Positions 7,005-15,690 of a stretch of DNA of 64,000 nt are shown piece by piece (the first letter of the stretch is position 1; the number at the start of each line of letters is the position of its first letter). The translations under genes were made by a program, and so were the position numbers. The DNA comes from JAKQDH01 sp029558835 (GTDB taxonomy: Bacteria > Planctomycetota > Phycisphaerae > UBA1845), in NCBI GenBank assembly GCA_035356615.1, contig DAOQSN010000011.1, positions 57,349 through 121,348 of the forward strand. The letters are read 5' to 3'. The notes below the pieces were generated by a model, which was given only the letters and a program-made list of their open reading frames with translations, did not search any database and was not told the origin of the DNA.

Positions 7005-8747
7005 ATGAGCGGGTCCCAGCGACTCTGGGAGCGATTGCAGCAATGCCAGCTCACCGCACTGCTGACGCCGGACGACGCCGATGCCTGCGTGCGCGCGTAT
7101 GAGCTGTTCGAGCCGACCGGAGCAGTCCTGGAGATCGCGCTGCGGACGGACGCGGCCCTGGACGGAATCGCCGCGGTTCGCCGCCGGCATCCAGAGGCAA
7201 CGCTGCTGGCGGGAACGGTGCTCACGGCCGCGCAGGCTGAGCAGGCCATTGCGCTGGGAGCCAGCGGCGTGGTGTCGCCGGATTACTTCCCGCCGGTCGT
7301 GCAGGCGTGTGTGGCGCATGACGTCATGTGCATCCCCGGCGGCCTGGGCGACGTCGGCAAGCAGCTTGTCCAGAAGGGGGAGTTGTACGGCTGCACCCTG
7401 CCGGAGCTGCGGACGCGGCATCCCTATCAGTGGGTGCACAAGCTTTTTCCCGTTACGGCCGGGGGGGCGCTGCTAGTCGACGTGGCCGCGGCCTGGCAGG
7501 CGGTCTACCCCGGTTTGACCGTGGTTTACACCGGCGGCGTGAAGGCCGAGCACCTGGCGGAGATCATGCGGCGCGACCCGCGGGCGATCATCTGCGGTTC
7601 CGCGCTCACCCGTCGGATCGACGAGGTTGAGGCGACGACTGCCGAGACGCAGCGTTGGCTGCGGATTATCCACGCCGGTGCGCCGGAGCCGTCTCCCGTT
7701 GCGACTGCGCCCACCACCGACGAACGGGCGGCTGTGGTGACGTTCGGCGAAATCATGCTGCGTCTGACGCCGCCTGCCGGCCGTCGGCTGGGGCAGGCCA
7801 CGAGCTTCGAGGCGTCGTTTGGCGGAGCCGAAGCCAATGTGGCGGTGTCGCTGGCGCAGTGGGGGGTCGCTTCGCGTTTCGTCACCGTCGTACCCGACCA
7901 ACCGCTGGGTCAGGCGGCCGTGAACGCGCTGCGCAGCCACGGTGTGGACGCGTCGCACGTGCTGCGGCGCGGAACGCGTCTGGGGCTCTACTACCTGGAG
8001 GCCGGCGCGGCGCAGCGGCCGTCGCAGGTCATCTATGACCGGGCGCATTCGGCTATCGCCGAGTTGGAGCCCGGCCAGATCGACTGTGATGCCGTTCTGC
8101 AAGGGGCCGGCTGGTTGCACTGTTCCGGCATTACGCCCGCCCTCAGCGCGTCCGCTGCGGCCGCCACGCGCGAGATCGTCCAGGCGGCGAAGCGGGCGGG
8201 CCTCACCGTGAGTCTGGATATCAACTACCGGGCGAAGCTCTGGTCGCCGGAACGCGCGCGCGAGGTACTGACTTCGCTGTTGCCCTGCGTGGACATTCTC
8301 CTGGGCAATGAAGACGATGCCACGCGGGTCTTTGGGCTGCAGGCGACGCAGTCCGGTGCGAAGGACGGGTTGCTTGACGCTGCAGCCTATCGGAGCGTCG
8401 CTGAGGAGCTGGTCAAACGGTTCCGCCTGAAGCTGGTAGCCATCACCTTGCGGGAGAGCTTGTCGGCCTCGGACAATCGCTGGTCGGCGTGCGTGCACGA
8501 TGGACGCGAGTTCCATGTCAGCCGGTCGTACCCGATCCACGTTGTGGACCGCGTCGGCACCGGCGACGCGTTTGCGGCCGGTTTGATCTACGCGCTGCGC
8601 GCAGGACGCCGCCCCCAGGACGCGTTGGAGTTTGCCGTGGCGGCCTCTTGCCTGAAGCACACGATTCCGGGAGATTTCAACCTCGTTTCGGTGGCGGAGG
8701 TCGAGGCCCTCGTGGGGGGGGCGGCCAGCGGGCGCATCCAGCGCTGA
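7005..8747 (+). CDS. Bifunctional KDPG aldolase / 2-keto-3-deoxygluconate kinase fusion
   Basis: A 580-residue fusion of two consecutive Entner-Doudoroff-branch enzymes. Residues 1-215 match KDPG/KHG aldolase: the VLEIALRTDAAL strand, GTVLTAAQAEQA, and VHKLFPVT, where Lys146 is the Schiff-base lysine, then VYTGGVKAEHL. Residues 245-580 are a PfkB-family sugar kinase: VVTFGEIMLRLTPP at its start, FGGAEANVAVSLA, LDINYRAKLW typical of KDG kinases, and DRVGTGDAFAAG with catalytic Asp521. Together the halves would phosphorylate KDG and split KDPG into pyruvate and glyceraldehyde-3-phosphate. The start ATG 7005 has AGGAG seven bases upstream. Separate kdgK and eda genes are the norm; this order, aldolase before kinase, is unusual. 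Confidence 0.92.
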   Translation: MSGSQRLWERLQQCQLTALLTPDDADACVRAYELFEPTGAVLEIALRTDAALDGIAAVRRRHPEATLLAGTVLTAAQAEQAIALGASGVVSPDYFPPVVQACVAHDVMCIPGGLGDVGKQLVQKGELYGCTLPELRTRHPYQWVHKLFPVTAGGALLVDVAAAWQAVYPGLTVVYTGGVKAEHLAEIMRRDPRAIICGSALTRRIDEVEATTAETQRWLRIIHAGAPEPSPVATAPTTDERAAVVTFGEIMLRLTPPAGRRLGQATSFEASFGGAEANVAVSLAQWGVASRFVTVVPDQPLGQAAVNALRSHGVDASHVLRRGTRLGLYYLEAGAAQRPSQVIYDRAHSAIAELEPGQIDCDAVLQGAGWLHCSGITPALSASAAAATREIVQAAKRAGLTVSLDINYRAKLWSPERAREVLTSLLPCVDILLGNEDDATRVFGLQATQSGAKDGLLDAAAYRSVAEELVKRFRLKLVAITLRESLSASDNRWSACVHDGREFHVSRSYPIHVVDRVGTGDAFAAGLIYALRAGRRPQDALEFAVAASCLKHTIPGDFNLVSVAEVEALVGGAASGRIQR

Positions 8748-8767
8748 GTCGGGAGATTGGCAGAGAC

Positions 8768-9775
8768 GTGGACAGCAAGCCAAGAGACCTGGTGCGGCGG
8801 ACGCTCGACTTCTCCGGGCCGGCGCGCGTGCCGCGACAGCTCTGGTTGTTGCCGTGGGCAAGTTTGCACTACCCACGCGAGGCGGCGGCGATCCAGAGCC
8901 GGTTTCCCGATGACATTCTCTCGTGTCCGTCCTACTTGCGGCGTCCCTGCAGGACGGAGGGCAACCGGTATCTGCCCGGTACGTACGTCGACGAGTGGGG
9001 CTGCGCGTTCGTCAGCGTACAGGCGGGGATCATCGGGCAGGTGAAGGCGCCCCTGGTGAGCGACTGGAGCCGGCTGGAGGCGGTGCGGCCACCCGTCGAA
9101 GCCCTTGAGGTGGACGTAGAGCGTGTTAATGCCTTCTGCCGGGCGACGGACCGGTTCGTGCTTGGTGGGTGCTGTCCGCGGCCGTTTGAGCGCTTGCAGT
9201 TCCTGCGAGGTACGGAGCAGGTTTTCATGGACCTGGCCCGGCGCCGGTCGGAGTTGCACGCGCTGCTGGCGCGCATCCATGACTTCTATGTTCGCGAGCT
9301 CGAGGCGTGGGCCCGCACCGAAGTTGACGGGTTGATGATGATGGATGACTGGGGCGGGCAGCACGCCCTGCTGATGTCGCCGGCGATGTGGCGCGCCGTG
9401 TTCAAGCCGCTGTATGCCGACTACATCGACATTGCCCACCGCCACGGCAAGTCCATCTGGCTGCACTCCGACGGCTACATCCTCGACGTCATGCCGGATC
9501 TTGTCGAGCTGGGGCTCGATGCCATCAATTGCCAGGTGGCCTGCATGGGTGCCGCGGCGCTGGGCGCGCAGTGCCGCGGGCGGCTGACGTTCTGGGGCGA
9601 AGTGGATCGCCAGCAGGTATTGCCGAACGGCACGCGGACGGACGTGTTCGCCGCGGTCCGCGAGATGCGGGCCGCGTTGTACCAGGACGGCGGCGTCATC
9701 GCGCAATGTGAGTTCGGCCCTGGCGCAAACCCCGACAATGTCGCGGCCGTCTTTGAAGCGTGGGACGCCGCTTAG
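8768..9775 (+). CDS. Uroporphyrinogen decarboxylase (UroD)-superfamily protein in sugar operon
   Basis: A 335-residue UroD/methyltransferase-superfamily TIM barrel. This family includes heme-pathway UroD and corrinoid methyltransferases such as MtaA/CmuA, plus many uncharacterised members in planctomycete carbohydrate clusters. Visible features are MMMDDWGGQHALLMSP, the strand IWLHSDGYILDVMPDL with a candidate zinc-ligand His, and LTFWGEVDRQQVLP near the C-terminus. The canonical UroD N-terminal arginine motif for porphyrin binding is not seen, so a heme role is unlikely. The start is GTG 8768, with GGGAG at 8751-8755 after the previous stop. Its stop overlaps the region leading into the symporter. 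The reaction is unknown. Confidence 0.72.
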   Translation: MDSKPRDLVRRTLDFSGPARVPRQLWLLPWASLHYPREAAAIQSRFPDDILSCPSYLRRPCRTEGNRYLPGTYVDEWGCAFVSVQAGIIGQVKAPLVSDWSRLEAVRPPVEALEVDVERVNAFCRATDRFVLGGCCPRPFERLQFLRGTEQVFMDLARRRSELHALLARIHDFYVRELEAWARTEVDGLMMMDDWGGQHALLMSPAMWRAVFKPLYADYIDIAHRHGKSIWLHSDGYILDVMPDLVELGLDAINCQVACMGAAALGAQCRGRLTFWGEVDRQQVLPNGTRTDVFAAVREMRAALYQDGGVIAQCEFGPGANPDNVAAVFEAWDAA

Positions 9776-9789
9776 CGGAGGCTGGAGTT

Positions 9790-11898
9790 TTGCATCTTTT
9801 TGGTCTGCATGTACTCGACCTGGCCGTCGTCATCCTTTACGTGGTGGCGATCATCTGGATCGGCAAGCGCGTCAGCCGGCGCACCAAGAGCACTGAGGAT
9901 TTCTATATTGCCGGGCGGAAGCTCGGCGGCTTCTACCAGTTCTTCCTCAACTTCGGAACATCCACCAGCGCCGACCAGGCGGTGACCGTGGCGCGGGAGA
10001 CGTATCGCCAGGGCATCGGCGGCATGTGGATCCAGTTCCTGGTGCTGTTCCTGACGCCGTTCTACTGGTTCACCACGCTGCTCTTTCGGCGTTGCCGGCT
10101 GCTTACGCTCGGCGACTTTTTCGCCGAGCGTTTCCGCAGTCGTTTTCTGGCCGCGGCCTTCGCCGTGTTCACGCTGACTCTGGCGTTCATCGGTAGCGGC
10201 GTGAACTACATGATCGCCGGCAAAATGGTGCTGGCGCTGACGCCGAAGCCGGAGAGCACGTACACGGATGCCGAACAGTCGGCCGTGGCCATGTTCCGTG
10301 AGTACCAGGAACTCAAGACGGAGCTGGCGCAGGAAATGTCGCCGGAGCGCCGGGCACGCTACGAGGAGCTGAACGACCGGGCGAAGCGCGGCGAGTTGCT
10401 GTCGTTCGCATCGTATATAGATCGGCGGCTGATCTACATCGTGTATGCCATCGTGGTGGCGACGTACATCGGCCTCGGGGGCTTCTCGGCCGCGGCGATT
10501 GCCGACGCGCTGCAGGGGTTCCTGATCCTCATCTTCTCGATCGCGCTGATCCCGCTCGGGCTCAACCAGATCGGCGGCTTCGCGGGTCTGCACGCGGCGG
10601 TGCCGGACTACATGTTCCGCATCTTCGGCTCGGCCGCCACCAGCGAGTATGCGTGGTACACGATTGTGGGCATGTCGCTGGCCAACCTGGTTTCGATCGT
10701 GGCGTCGGCGCCGCTGCTGGCGACGGCCGGCTCGGCGAAGAACGAGATGACCGCTCGGGTGGGCATGCTGGGCGGCATGTACTGCAAGCGCGTCATCATG
10801 TTGTTCTGGGCGCTGGCGGGTCTGCTGGCGGCCGGGCTTTTCGCCGGGCGGATTCACGACGCGGACCTGATCTGGGGCTACATGACGCGGGAGCTGCTGT
10901 TTCCGGGCGGCGTGGGTTTGATGCTCACGGGGGTGCTGGCGGCCAGCATGTCGGCCTTAGGCGCGCAGGCAATCACGAATTCCGCGTTGTTTGTGAAGAA
11001 CCTCTACCAGCCGCTCGCGCCGGGTCGGTCGGAGGCACACTACATTGCCGTGGGTCGAGTCGTGATTGCCGCGATCCTGCTGGGCGGCATCGTGACCGCG
11101 CTGTATGCCGACAACCTAGTCAGCCTGTTCAAGTACTTCATCTCGGTTCCGGCGGTGTTCGGCGCGGCGATCTGGCTCGGCTTCACGTGGCGGCGCGTGA
11201 CGCGGGGGGCCGTGATTATTCAGGTGTTCATCTGCTTCACCCTGTATGTGATTATTCCGAACGTGTTTCCGGCCGTGGAGAGCATTCGGCGGCACCCGGC
11301 CCTGCTTGCCCAAACCCAGCCGCAGACGATCACGATCTCCACGGGCGCCTTGGCCGAGGACGTGGCCGCCGGTCGCGCGGAACGCGTCGGCCAGACCATT
11401 CGCAAGCCGCACGTGCTGGAGCCGGCGGGGATCTTCTTCGAGGACGTGATCCGTAGCGACGCGGCCGACCCGGAGTCACCGAAGATCGGGCGGGGTCGGT
11501 TTCACGCTGAAGTCTGGGTCCTTTCGTGGTTCGGGATCAACTTCAGCGGGTGCAGCAAGGCCCAGCTCGGGGCAATCCGCTTCTTTGTCGATGCGTTGCT
11601 GCCGTTTGTGCTGCTCTTTGTACTCAGCGCCGTGACTCGCCCGGTCGCGACGCCGCACCTGGATAAGTTCTTCGGCAAGCTGCACACGCCGGTGCAGCCG
11701 ACGCCGGCTGCCGAGGAGGCGGCACTGGCGCAGGCGGTGGCCCGGCCCGAGATGTTTGAACGGCACAAATTGTGGCCGGGCTCGAGCTGGGAGATACTCA
11801 AGCCTTCCTGGCTGGACGTGGCCGGGTTCGGCGGCTGCTGGGTATTGGTCGGGGTCGTGTTGCTGCTGCTGTGGCTGCTGGTGAGCATCGGGTCCTGA
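9790..11898 (+). CDS. Sodium:solute symporter (SSS family)
   Basis: A 702-residue polytopic membrane protein of the sodium/solute symporter family, likely importing the sugar or sugar acid used by this cluster. The first helix LDLAVVILYVVAIIWIG is followed by RRTKSTEDFYIAGRKLGGF, a typical SSS signature, and FGTSTSADQAV. About 14 helices can be counted. It exceeds the usual 500-550 residues because of a charged insert at about residues 160-210 and a soluble stretch at about 515-600. The start is TTG 9790, chosen because GGAGG at 9777-9781 lies eight bases upstream; the open frame extends back to GTG 9760 inside the UroD-like gene. It shares the strand with its neighbours at spacing compatible with an operon. 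Confidence 0.9.
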   Translation: MHLFGLHVLDLAVVILYVVAIIWIGKRVSRRTKSTEDFYIAGRKLGGFYQFFLNFGTSTSADQAVTVARETYRQGIGGMWIQFLVLFLTPFYWFTTLLFRRCRLLTLGDFFAERFRSRFLAAAFAVFTLTLAFIGSGVNYMIAGKMVLALTPKPESTYTDAEQSAVAMFREYQELKTELAQEMSPERRARYEELNDRAKRGELLSFASYIDRRLIYIVYAIVVATYIGLGGFSAAAIADALQGFLILIFSIALIPLGLNQIGGFAGLHAAVPDYMFRIFGSAATSEYAWYTIVGMSLANLVSIVASAPLLATAGSAKNEMTARVGMLGGMYCKRVIMLFWALAGLLAAGLFAGRIHDADLIWGYMTRELLFPGGVGLMLTGVLAASMSALGAQAITNSALFVKNLYQPLAPGRSEAHYIAVGRVVIAAILLGGIVTALYADNLVSLFKYFISVPAVFGAAIWLGFTWRRVTRGAVIIQVFICFTLYVIIPNVFPAVESIRRHPALLAQTQPQTITISTGALAEDVAAGRAERVGQTIRKPHVLEPAGIFFEDVIRSDAADPESPKIGRGRFHAEVWVLSWFGINFSGCSKAQLGAIRFFVDALLPFVLLFVLSAVTRPVATPHLDKFFGKLHTPVQPTPAAEEAALAQAVARPEMFERHKLWPGSSWEILKPSWLDVAGFGGCWVLVGVVLLLLWLLVSIGS

Positions 11899-11920
11899 AC
11901 GACACGGGGGGAGCGCTACG

Positions 11921-13219
11921 ATGGTAGAGACGCAACTACCTGATCGGCGACGGTTCCTGCAGCAGTGCGCCGCGGCGGCCGCGGGCCTGGCCGGCGTCTC
12001 CGGATGCGCTCCCCGTGGCGTGAACGCGTGGACCAGGCTTGCCGGCACCGGCGGCGACGAAGAGGAACTGTGGAAGGCGACCCGTAAGCAGTTTGTGCTG
12101 GCGCCGGGGCTGGCGTATTTCAACGCGGGCGGCCTGGGGCCGTCGCCGAAGCCGGTGACCGCCGCGTGGGTGCAGGAAGCGGCCGCTCTCGAACGCGTGT
12201 GTGAGACCGGCCACGAACGGGTGCAGGCAATCCGCCGGAAGCTCAGTGACTTCCTGGGCTGCGCGGAGGATGAGCTCGCCATCACCCGCAATTCGACCGA
12301 GGGCATGAACCTCGTGGCCCGGGGTTTGACGCTGCACGCGGGCGACGAGGTGCTGCTGACGACGCATGAGCACCCGGGTGGTGCGCTGCCGTGGCTGGCG
12401 TTGGAAAAGGAGAGTGGCATTCGGGTCAACCTCGTCGAGCCGGGGGAGGGAGGAGACGACACGTTAGGTCGCATCGCGGCCGCGCTTACGCCGCGCACCC
12501 GCGTGGTGGCCGTCAGTCACATTCTCTGCACGACCGGCATGTGCCTGCCCGCGCGAAAGATCGTGCAGCTCTGCCGCGAGAGAGGCATCACTTCCGTGCT
12601 GGACGGAGCGCAGGCCGTCGGCATGATTCCCGTGGACCTGCATGAACTGGGTTGCGACTTCTATGTGACGTCGGGGCACAAGTGGCTGCTGGGGCCCAAG
12701 GGGACGGGAATGCTGTACATTCGGGCGGACGCACGGGCCCTGTGGCGGCCGACGCAGGTGGGGGCGTGGTCCGATGTGAAGTACGACCTCGACGAGCACG
12801 TGCTCGAGTTTCGCAGCGCGGCCGACGTGGTCGAGTATGGCACGCGGAACACGGCGCTGGTATGCGGGCTGGGAGCAGCCGCTGACTTTCTGAACGTGCT
12901 CGGCATGGAACGCGTCGCCGGCCGCGGCCGGGCGCTGGCGCTGTACTTGCGGCAGCGGTTGCACGAGGTGCCGGCGGTGAGAATACTCACGCCGGCGGAC
13001 GAAGGCTCGTCGGCTTCGGTGATCACGTTCGCCGCGAAGGATGAGGCGGTAGACGTCAGGACCTGGGCACAGCCGCTGCAAGAGCGGCATAAGGTGCGTA
13101 CGCGCCCGGTAGGTGAACATGGGCTGCGCGCGCTGCGCGTATGTACTCATATTTACAATACGCACGCGGAGATTGATCGGTTGGTGGTCGGCTTGGCGGA
13201 GCTAAGCAGGACCACGTGA
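11921..13219 (+). CDS. Exported class-V aminotransferase-like PLP enzyme (Tat signal, possible lipoprotein)
   Basis: A 432-residue fold-type I PLP enzyme of the class-V aminotransferase family (cysteine desulfurase / isopenicillin-N epimerase-like). The PLP lysine is Lys254 in TSGHKWLLGPKGTG; HEHPGGALPW and SVLDGAQAVGMIPVDL are further family motifs. The N-terminus DRRRFLQQCAAAAAGLAG has a twin-arginine pattern and is followed by VSGCA, which could be a lipobox. Export across the inner membrane is therefore predicted, which is uncommon for this enzyme type. The start ATG follows GGGGGGAG by seven bases. It sits between the symporter and the lyase, so it may modify an amino-sugar or D-amino substrate released outside the cytoplasm; that is speculation. 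Confidence 0.82.
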   Translation: MVETQLPDRRRFLQQCAAAAAGLAGVSGCAPRGVNAWTRLAGTGGDEEELWKATRKQFVLAPGLAYFNAGGLGPSPKPVTAAWVQEAAALERVCETGHERVQAIRRKLSDFLGCAEDELAITRNSTEGMNLVARGLTLHAGDEVLLTTHEHPGGALPWLALEKESGIRVNLVEPGEGGDDTLGRIAAALTPRTRVVAVSHILCTTGMCLPARKIVQLCRERGITSVLDGAQAVGMIPVDLHELGCDFYVTSGHKWLLGPKGTGMLYIRADARALWRPTQVGAWSDVKYDLDEHVLEFRSAADVVEYGTRNTALVCGLGAAADFLNVLGMERVAGRGRALALYLRQRLHEVPAVRILTPADEGSSASVITFAAKDEAVDVRTWAQPLQERHKVRTRPVGEHGLRALRVCTHIYNTHAEIDRLVVGLAELSRTT

Positions 13220-13235
13220 CTGGGAAACTGGACGG

Positions 13236-13330
13236 GTGGCATGCCCAAGCCGAAGGCGCCGGCATGCCGGTAGAGAGGGGAGCCTCAGGCATGAAAGAAG
13301 GCATGGCGGCGCTGCGCTTGGCCATGCCAC
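13236..13330. repeat. Family A palindromic repeat, copy 3
   Basis: A 95-nt copy with left arm gtggcatgcccaagc, inner arm cgaaggcgccggcatg, variable centre, then ggcatggcggcgctgcgc and ttggccatgccac. It begins shortly after the PLP-enzyme stop and ends before the lyase ribosome binding site. Confidence 0.85.
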
Positions 13331-13416
13331 CCCGGCCCGGCTGTCGGCTTCGCCGTTGGGTGGGCCACTTGGCCGCTGACTGACCGCCGATCTCAGGCAG
13401 CAAGTGAGGTGCAACG

Positions 13417-15690
13417 ATGAGGTATTGTGCGTGTCTGGCCGTACTGGTGGTCGCTGGTGTTGCCTGCGCGGCAGCAGCCGGGCCGCGGGAGACCTACCTT
13501 GAGTTGGCGAAAACCGTGTACCGTGACGGTTGCGAGTCGTGTCGCGCGGAGGTGGAGCGCTGGCTTAAGGAGTGGCAGCCGCAGAGTTACTGGGGCTACT
13601 CGCCGCCGGCCGGTCCAGTCTGGCTGGCGGGTCTGGCCGGCTCTCTGTATGACCTGACGAAGAACGAGGAATACGCCGAAGAGGCAGCCAAGTGGCTGTC
13701 TGAGCACCATCGCTTCAAGAGCAGATGTCCCGAGAAGCTGCTGAAGGAGCGGCCGGAGTACGGCGACGGCCTGCCCACCTTGACGGACTTCTTCCATTTG
13801 CCGGTGTTCGCCCAAGCTTATCTATACATTAAAGACAGTCCGGCCGTCACTGCCGAGCGCCGCGCGCAGATCGAGGCGAGCATTGCCGAGAGCGCAGACT
13901 ACGTCCGGCGCAATCCCGAGTGGGGGCCGATGAACCGTACGATGCTGATGGCGCAGGGCTTGGCCGTGGCGGCCAAGGCGCTGCCGGACCACCCCCACGC
14001 GGCCGCCTGGCGGAAGCTGGCGAGCGCGCTCGCGCGGGACAGTTGGGGCCAGTGGACGGAGGAGGATGCGCAGATCTACCACCCGGTCTGGCTTTGCGCG
14101 GTGATCCAGTATGCCGATGTCATTGGCGACGCAAGCCTGTTCGCCCAGCATACGATGCGTTACTACCCGGACTATTTCCTGCATTTGTTGTCGCCGGCCG
14201 GCATGGTGCCGGACTTCGGCGATGCGCGCTGGAACGAGAATTGGCACCTGTACGTAGCCTGCCTGGAGCGCGCCGCGAGCGAATACCATAGCCCGCAACT
14301 CAAGTGGGGCGCGGCCCGCATTCTCGCGGCGATGACCAAGGAGTACGGCTCCAAGATTGGCTTGGGGGCCGGGCTGGCCCTGACGTACGCCTACCGCTGG
14401 GCCGACGACACGATCACGCCGCAGGAGCCGACGGCGCGCAGCGAGGAGGTCCTGGAGGAGCTGGTCGGCAAGAAGATCGTCTTCCGGACCGGTTGGGGCG
14501 ATGACTCGACCTATTTGCTGCTCAACTATCGGGACGAGGGTTTCTTTGCCCGTACGCCCCGCGACTTCCTGCGCCGGACGATCCTGGCCGAGGAAGAGCG
14601 CATGCACCACGCCCACTCCGACGAGAACAGTATTTGCCTGCTCATGGACCAGGGTTCCGTGCTGCTGCACGACGCGGGGTACCGTGACAAGATGCCGTCG
14701 GGGCCGTACGGCGCCTATCGCGCCGACTACTTCCACAATCGTCTGGTCGGCCGCCGGAACATGCGTGACGCTGAGCAGCCGCTCTATGAATTTCTGCGTT
14801 ACTCCGGAGCCTACAACTGGACAACCACGGAGAAGATCGACTTCTTCGTGTTCCCGGCGGTGGAGATGAGCCGCACGCGCCTGAATGATGCGCGCACGGG
14901 GTACGCGGCCGACCGCGTGATTGTGTACTTGAAAGAGAACAACATCTTCCTGGTGTTCGATTTCGTGAAAGTGCTGGATCCAGGCTTCTACACGTTCGCC
15001 ACGCTATGGCACGGAACCACGGTGCTGGGGCAGGGGCCTCAGCACTACGTCACGGCCGTGGACGCCATCGGGGCTTTTCGCCCGCCCCAGGGGCGCGCGC
15101 TGCTGATTGACTTCCCGGTGGCCGACGGGCGGCCCGTGGGGACGTTTCCCATCAAGCGTTACTGGCAGGACGAGACGGCCATGTACCAGACGATATCGAG
15201 CCAGTACCAGGCCGGGCAGACGGAGACGTTTGTAACGGCGCTGGTGCCGCACGCGCGCGGCGCGGACGTGCAACCGCTGCTCGATTCCCTGCAACTGATC
15301 GAGGTGGACAAGCCGCGCCACGGCGTCGGGGTGACCGTGCGCAGCGGGAGCGAAGTCCAGTACGTTTGCGTGAAGACCGATCTGGACATGGACATCCTGC
15401 CGGATGACATCCGGCCGCGGTACAGCTTCGACTCCGGGCGCATCAAGTACGGCCCGCTGGAGACGGATGCCAGCTTCCTGTATGCGCGGCGCTCCGGCGA
15501 TACGCTGTCGTACGTCGCTGCCAACATGGTGAAGGTGATGTACGAGGGCAAGGTCGTGTTCGCCACACCTGCCACTACATTCCCGTTGCAGGGTTATGGT
15601 CCGCCGGTGCGGCAGGCGTCGATCAAGTGGCGCTCCTGGGAGGACACCATCGACGTGCGTCAGCTCGAGACCGCACCGCGCTGGCCGTAG
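13417..15690 (+). CDS. Secreted heparinase II/III-family protein (candidate uronate-polysaccharide lyase)
   Basis: A 757-residue protein with an N-terminal signal peptide (YCACLAVLVVAGVACAAAAG). Residues about 20-340 are alpha-helical and Trp/Tyr-rich, as expected for the alpha/alpha toroid of chondroitin/alginate-type lyases. From about residue 380 the heparinase II/III-like beta-sandwich begins, with a His-rich motif HHAHSDENSICLLMDQGS at residues 397-414 and LLHDAGYRD after it. A helical toroid plus heparinase II/III domain is the architecture of PL15/PL17/PL12-type lyases. Location upstream of KDG metabolism supports a role in making unsaturated uronates, though the substrate is unproven. 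GAGGTG lies six bases before the start. The 3' end overlaps the convergent oxidoreductase gene by 31 bases. Confidence 0.8.
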   Translation: MRYCACLAVLVVAGVACAAAAGPRETYLELAKTVYRDGCESCRAEVERWLKEWQPQSYWGYSPPAGPVWLAGLAGSLYDLTKNEEYAEEAAKWLSEHHRFKSRCPEKLLKERPEYGDGLPTLTDFFHLPVFAQAYLYIKDSPAVTAERRAQIEASIAESADYVRRNPEWGPMNRTMLMAQGLAVAAKALPDHPHAAAWRKLASALARDSWGQWTEEDAQIYHPVWLCAVIQYADVIGDASLFAQHTMRYYPDYFLHLLSPAGMVPDFGDARWNENWHLYVACLERAASEYHSPQLKWGAARILAAMTKEYGSKIGLGAGLALTYAYRWADDTITPQEPTARSEEVLEELVGKKIVFRTGWGDDSTYLLLNYRDEGFFARTPRDFLRRTILAEEERMHHAHSDENSICLLMDQGSVLLHDAGYRDKMPSGPYGAYRADYFHNRLVGRRNMRDAEQPLYEFLRYSGAYNWTTTEKIDFFVFPAVEMSRTRLNDARTGYAADRVIVYLKENNIFLVFDFVKVLDPGFYTFATLWHGTTVLGQGPQHYVTAVDAIGAFRPPQGRALLIDFPVADGRPVGTFPIKRYWQDETAMYQTISSQYQAGQTETFVTALVPHARGADVQPLLDSLQLIEVDKPRHGVGVTVRSGSEVQYVCVKTDLDMDILPDDIRPRYSFDSGRIKYGPLETDASFLYARRSGDTLSYVAANMVKVMYEGKVVFATPATTFPLQGYGPPVRQASIKWRSWEDTIDVRQLETAPRWP

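Noticed and set aside
7473..8876. Minus-strand open frame opposite the KDPG aldolase-kinase gene
   Set aside because: Arg/Gln-rich shadow composition without motifs; the plus-strand fusion is well supported.
15660..15690. Tail-to-tail gene overlap as a sign of misannotation
   Set aside because: Both proteins end naturally and 31-base convergent overlaps are not rare in compact genomes; both genes have strong domain evidence.
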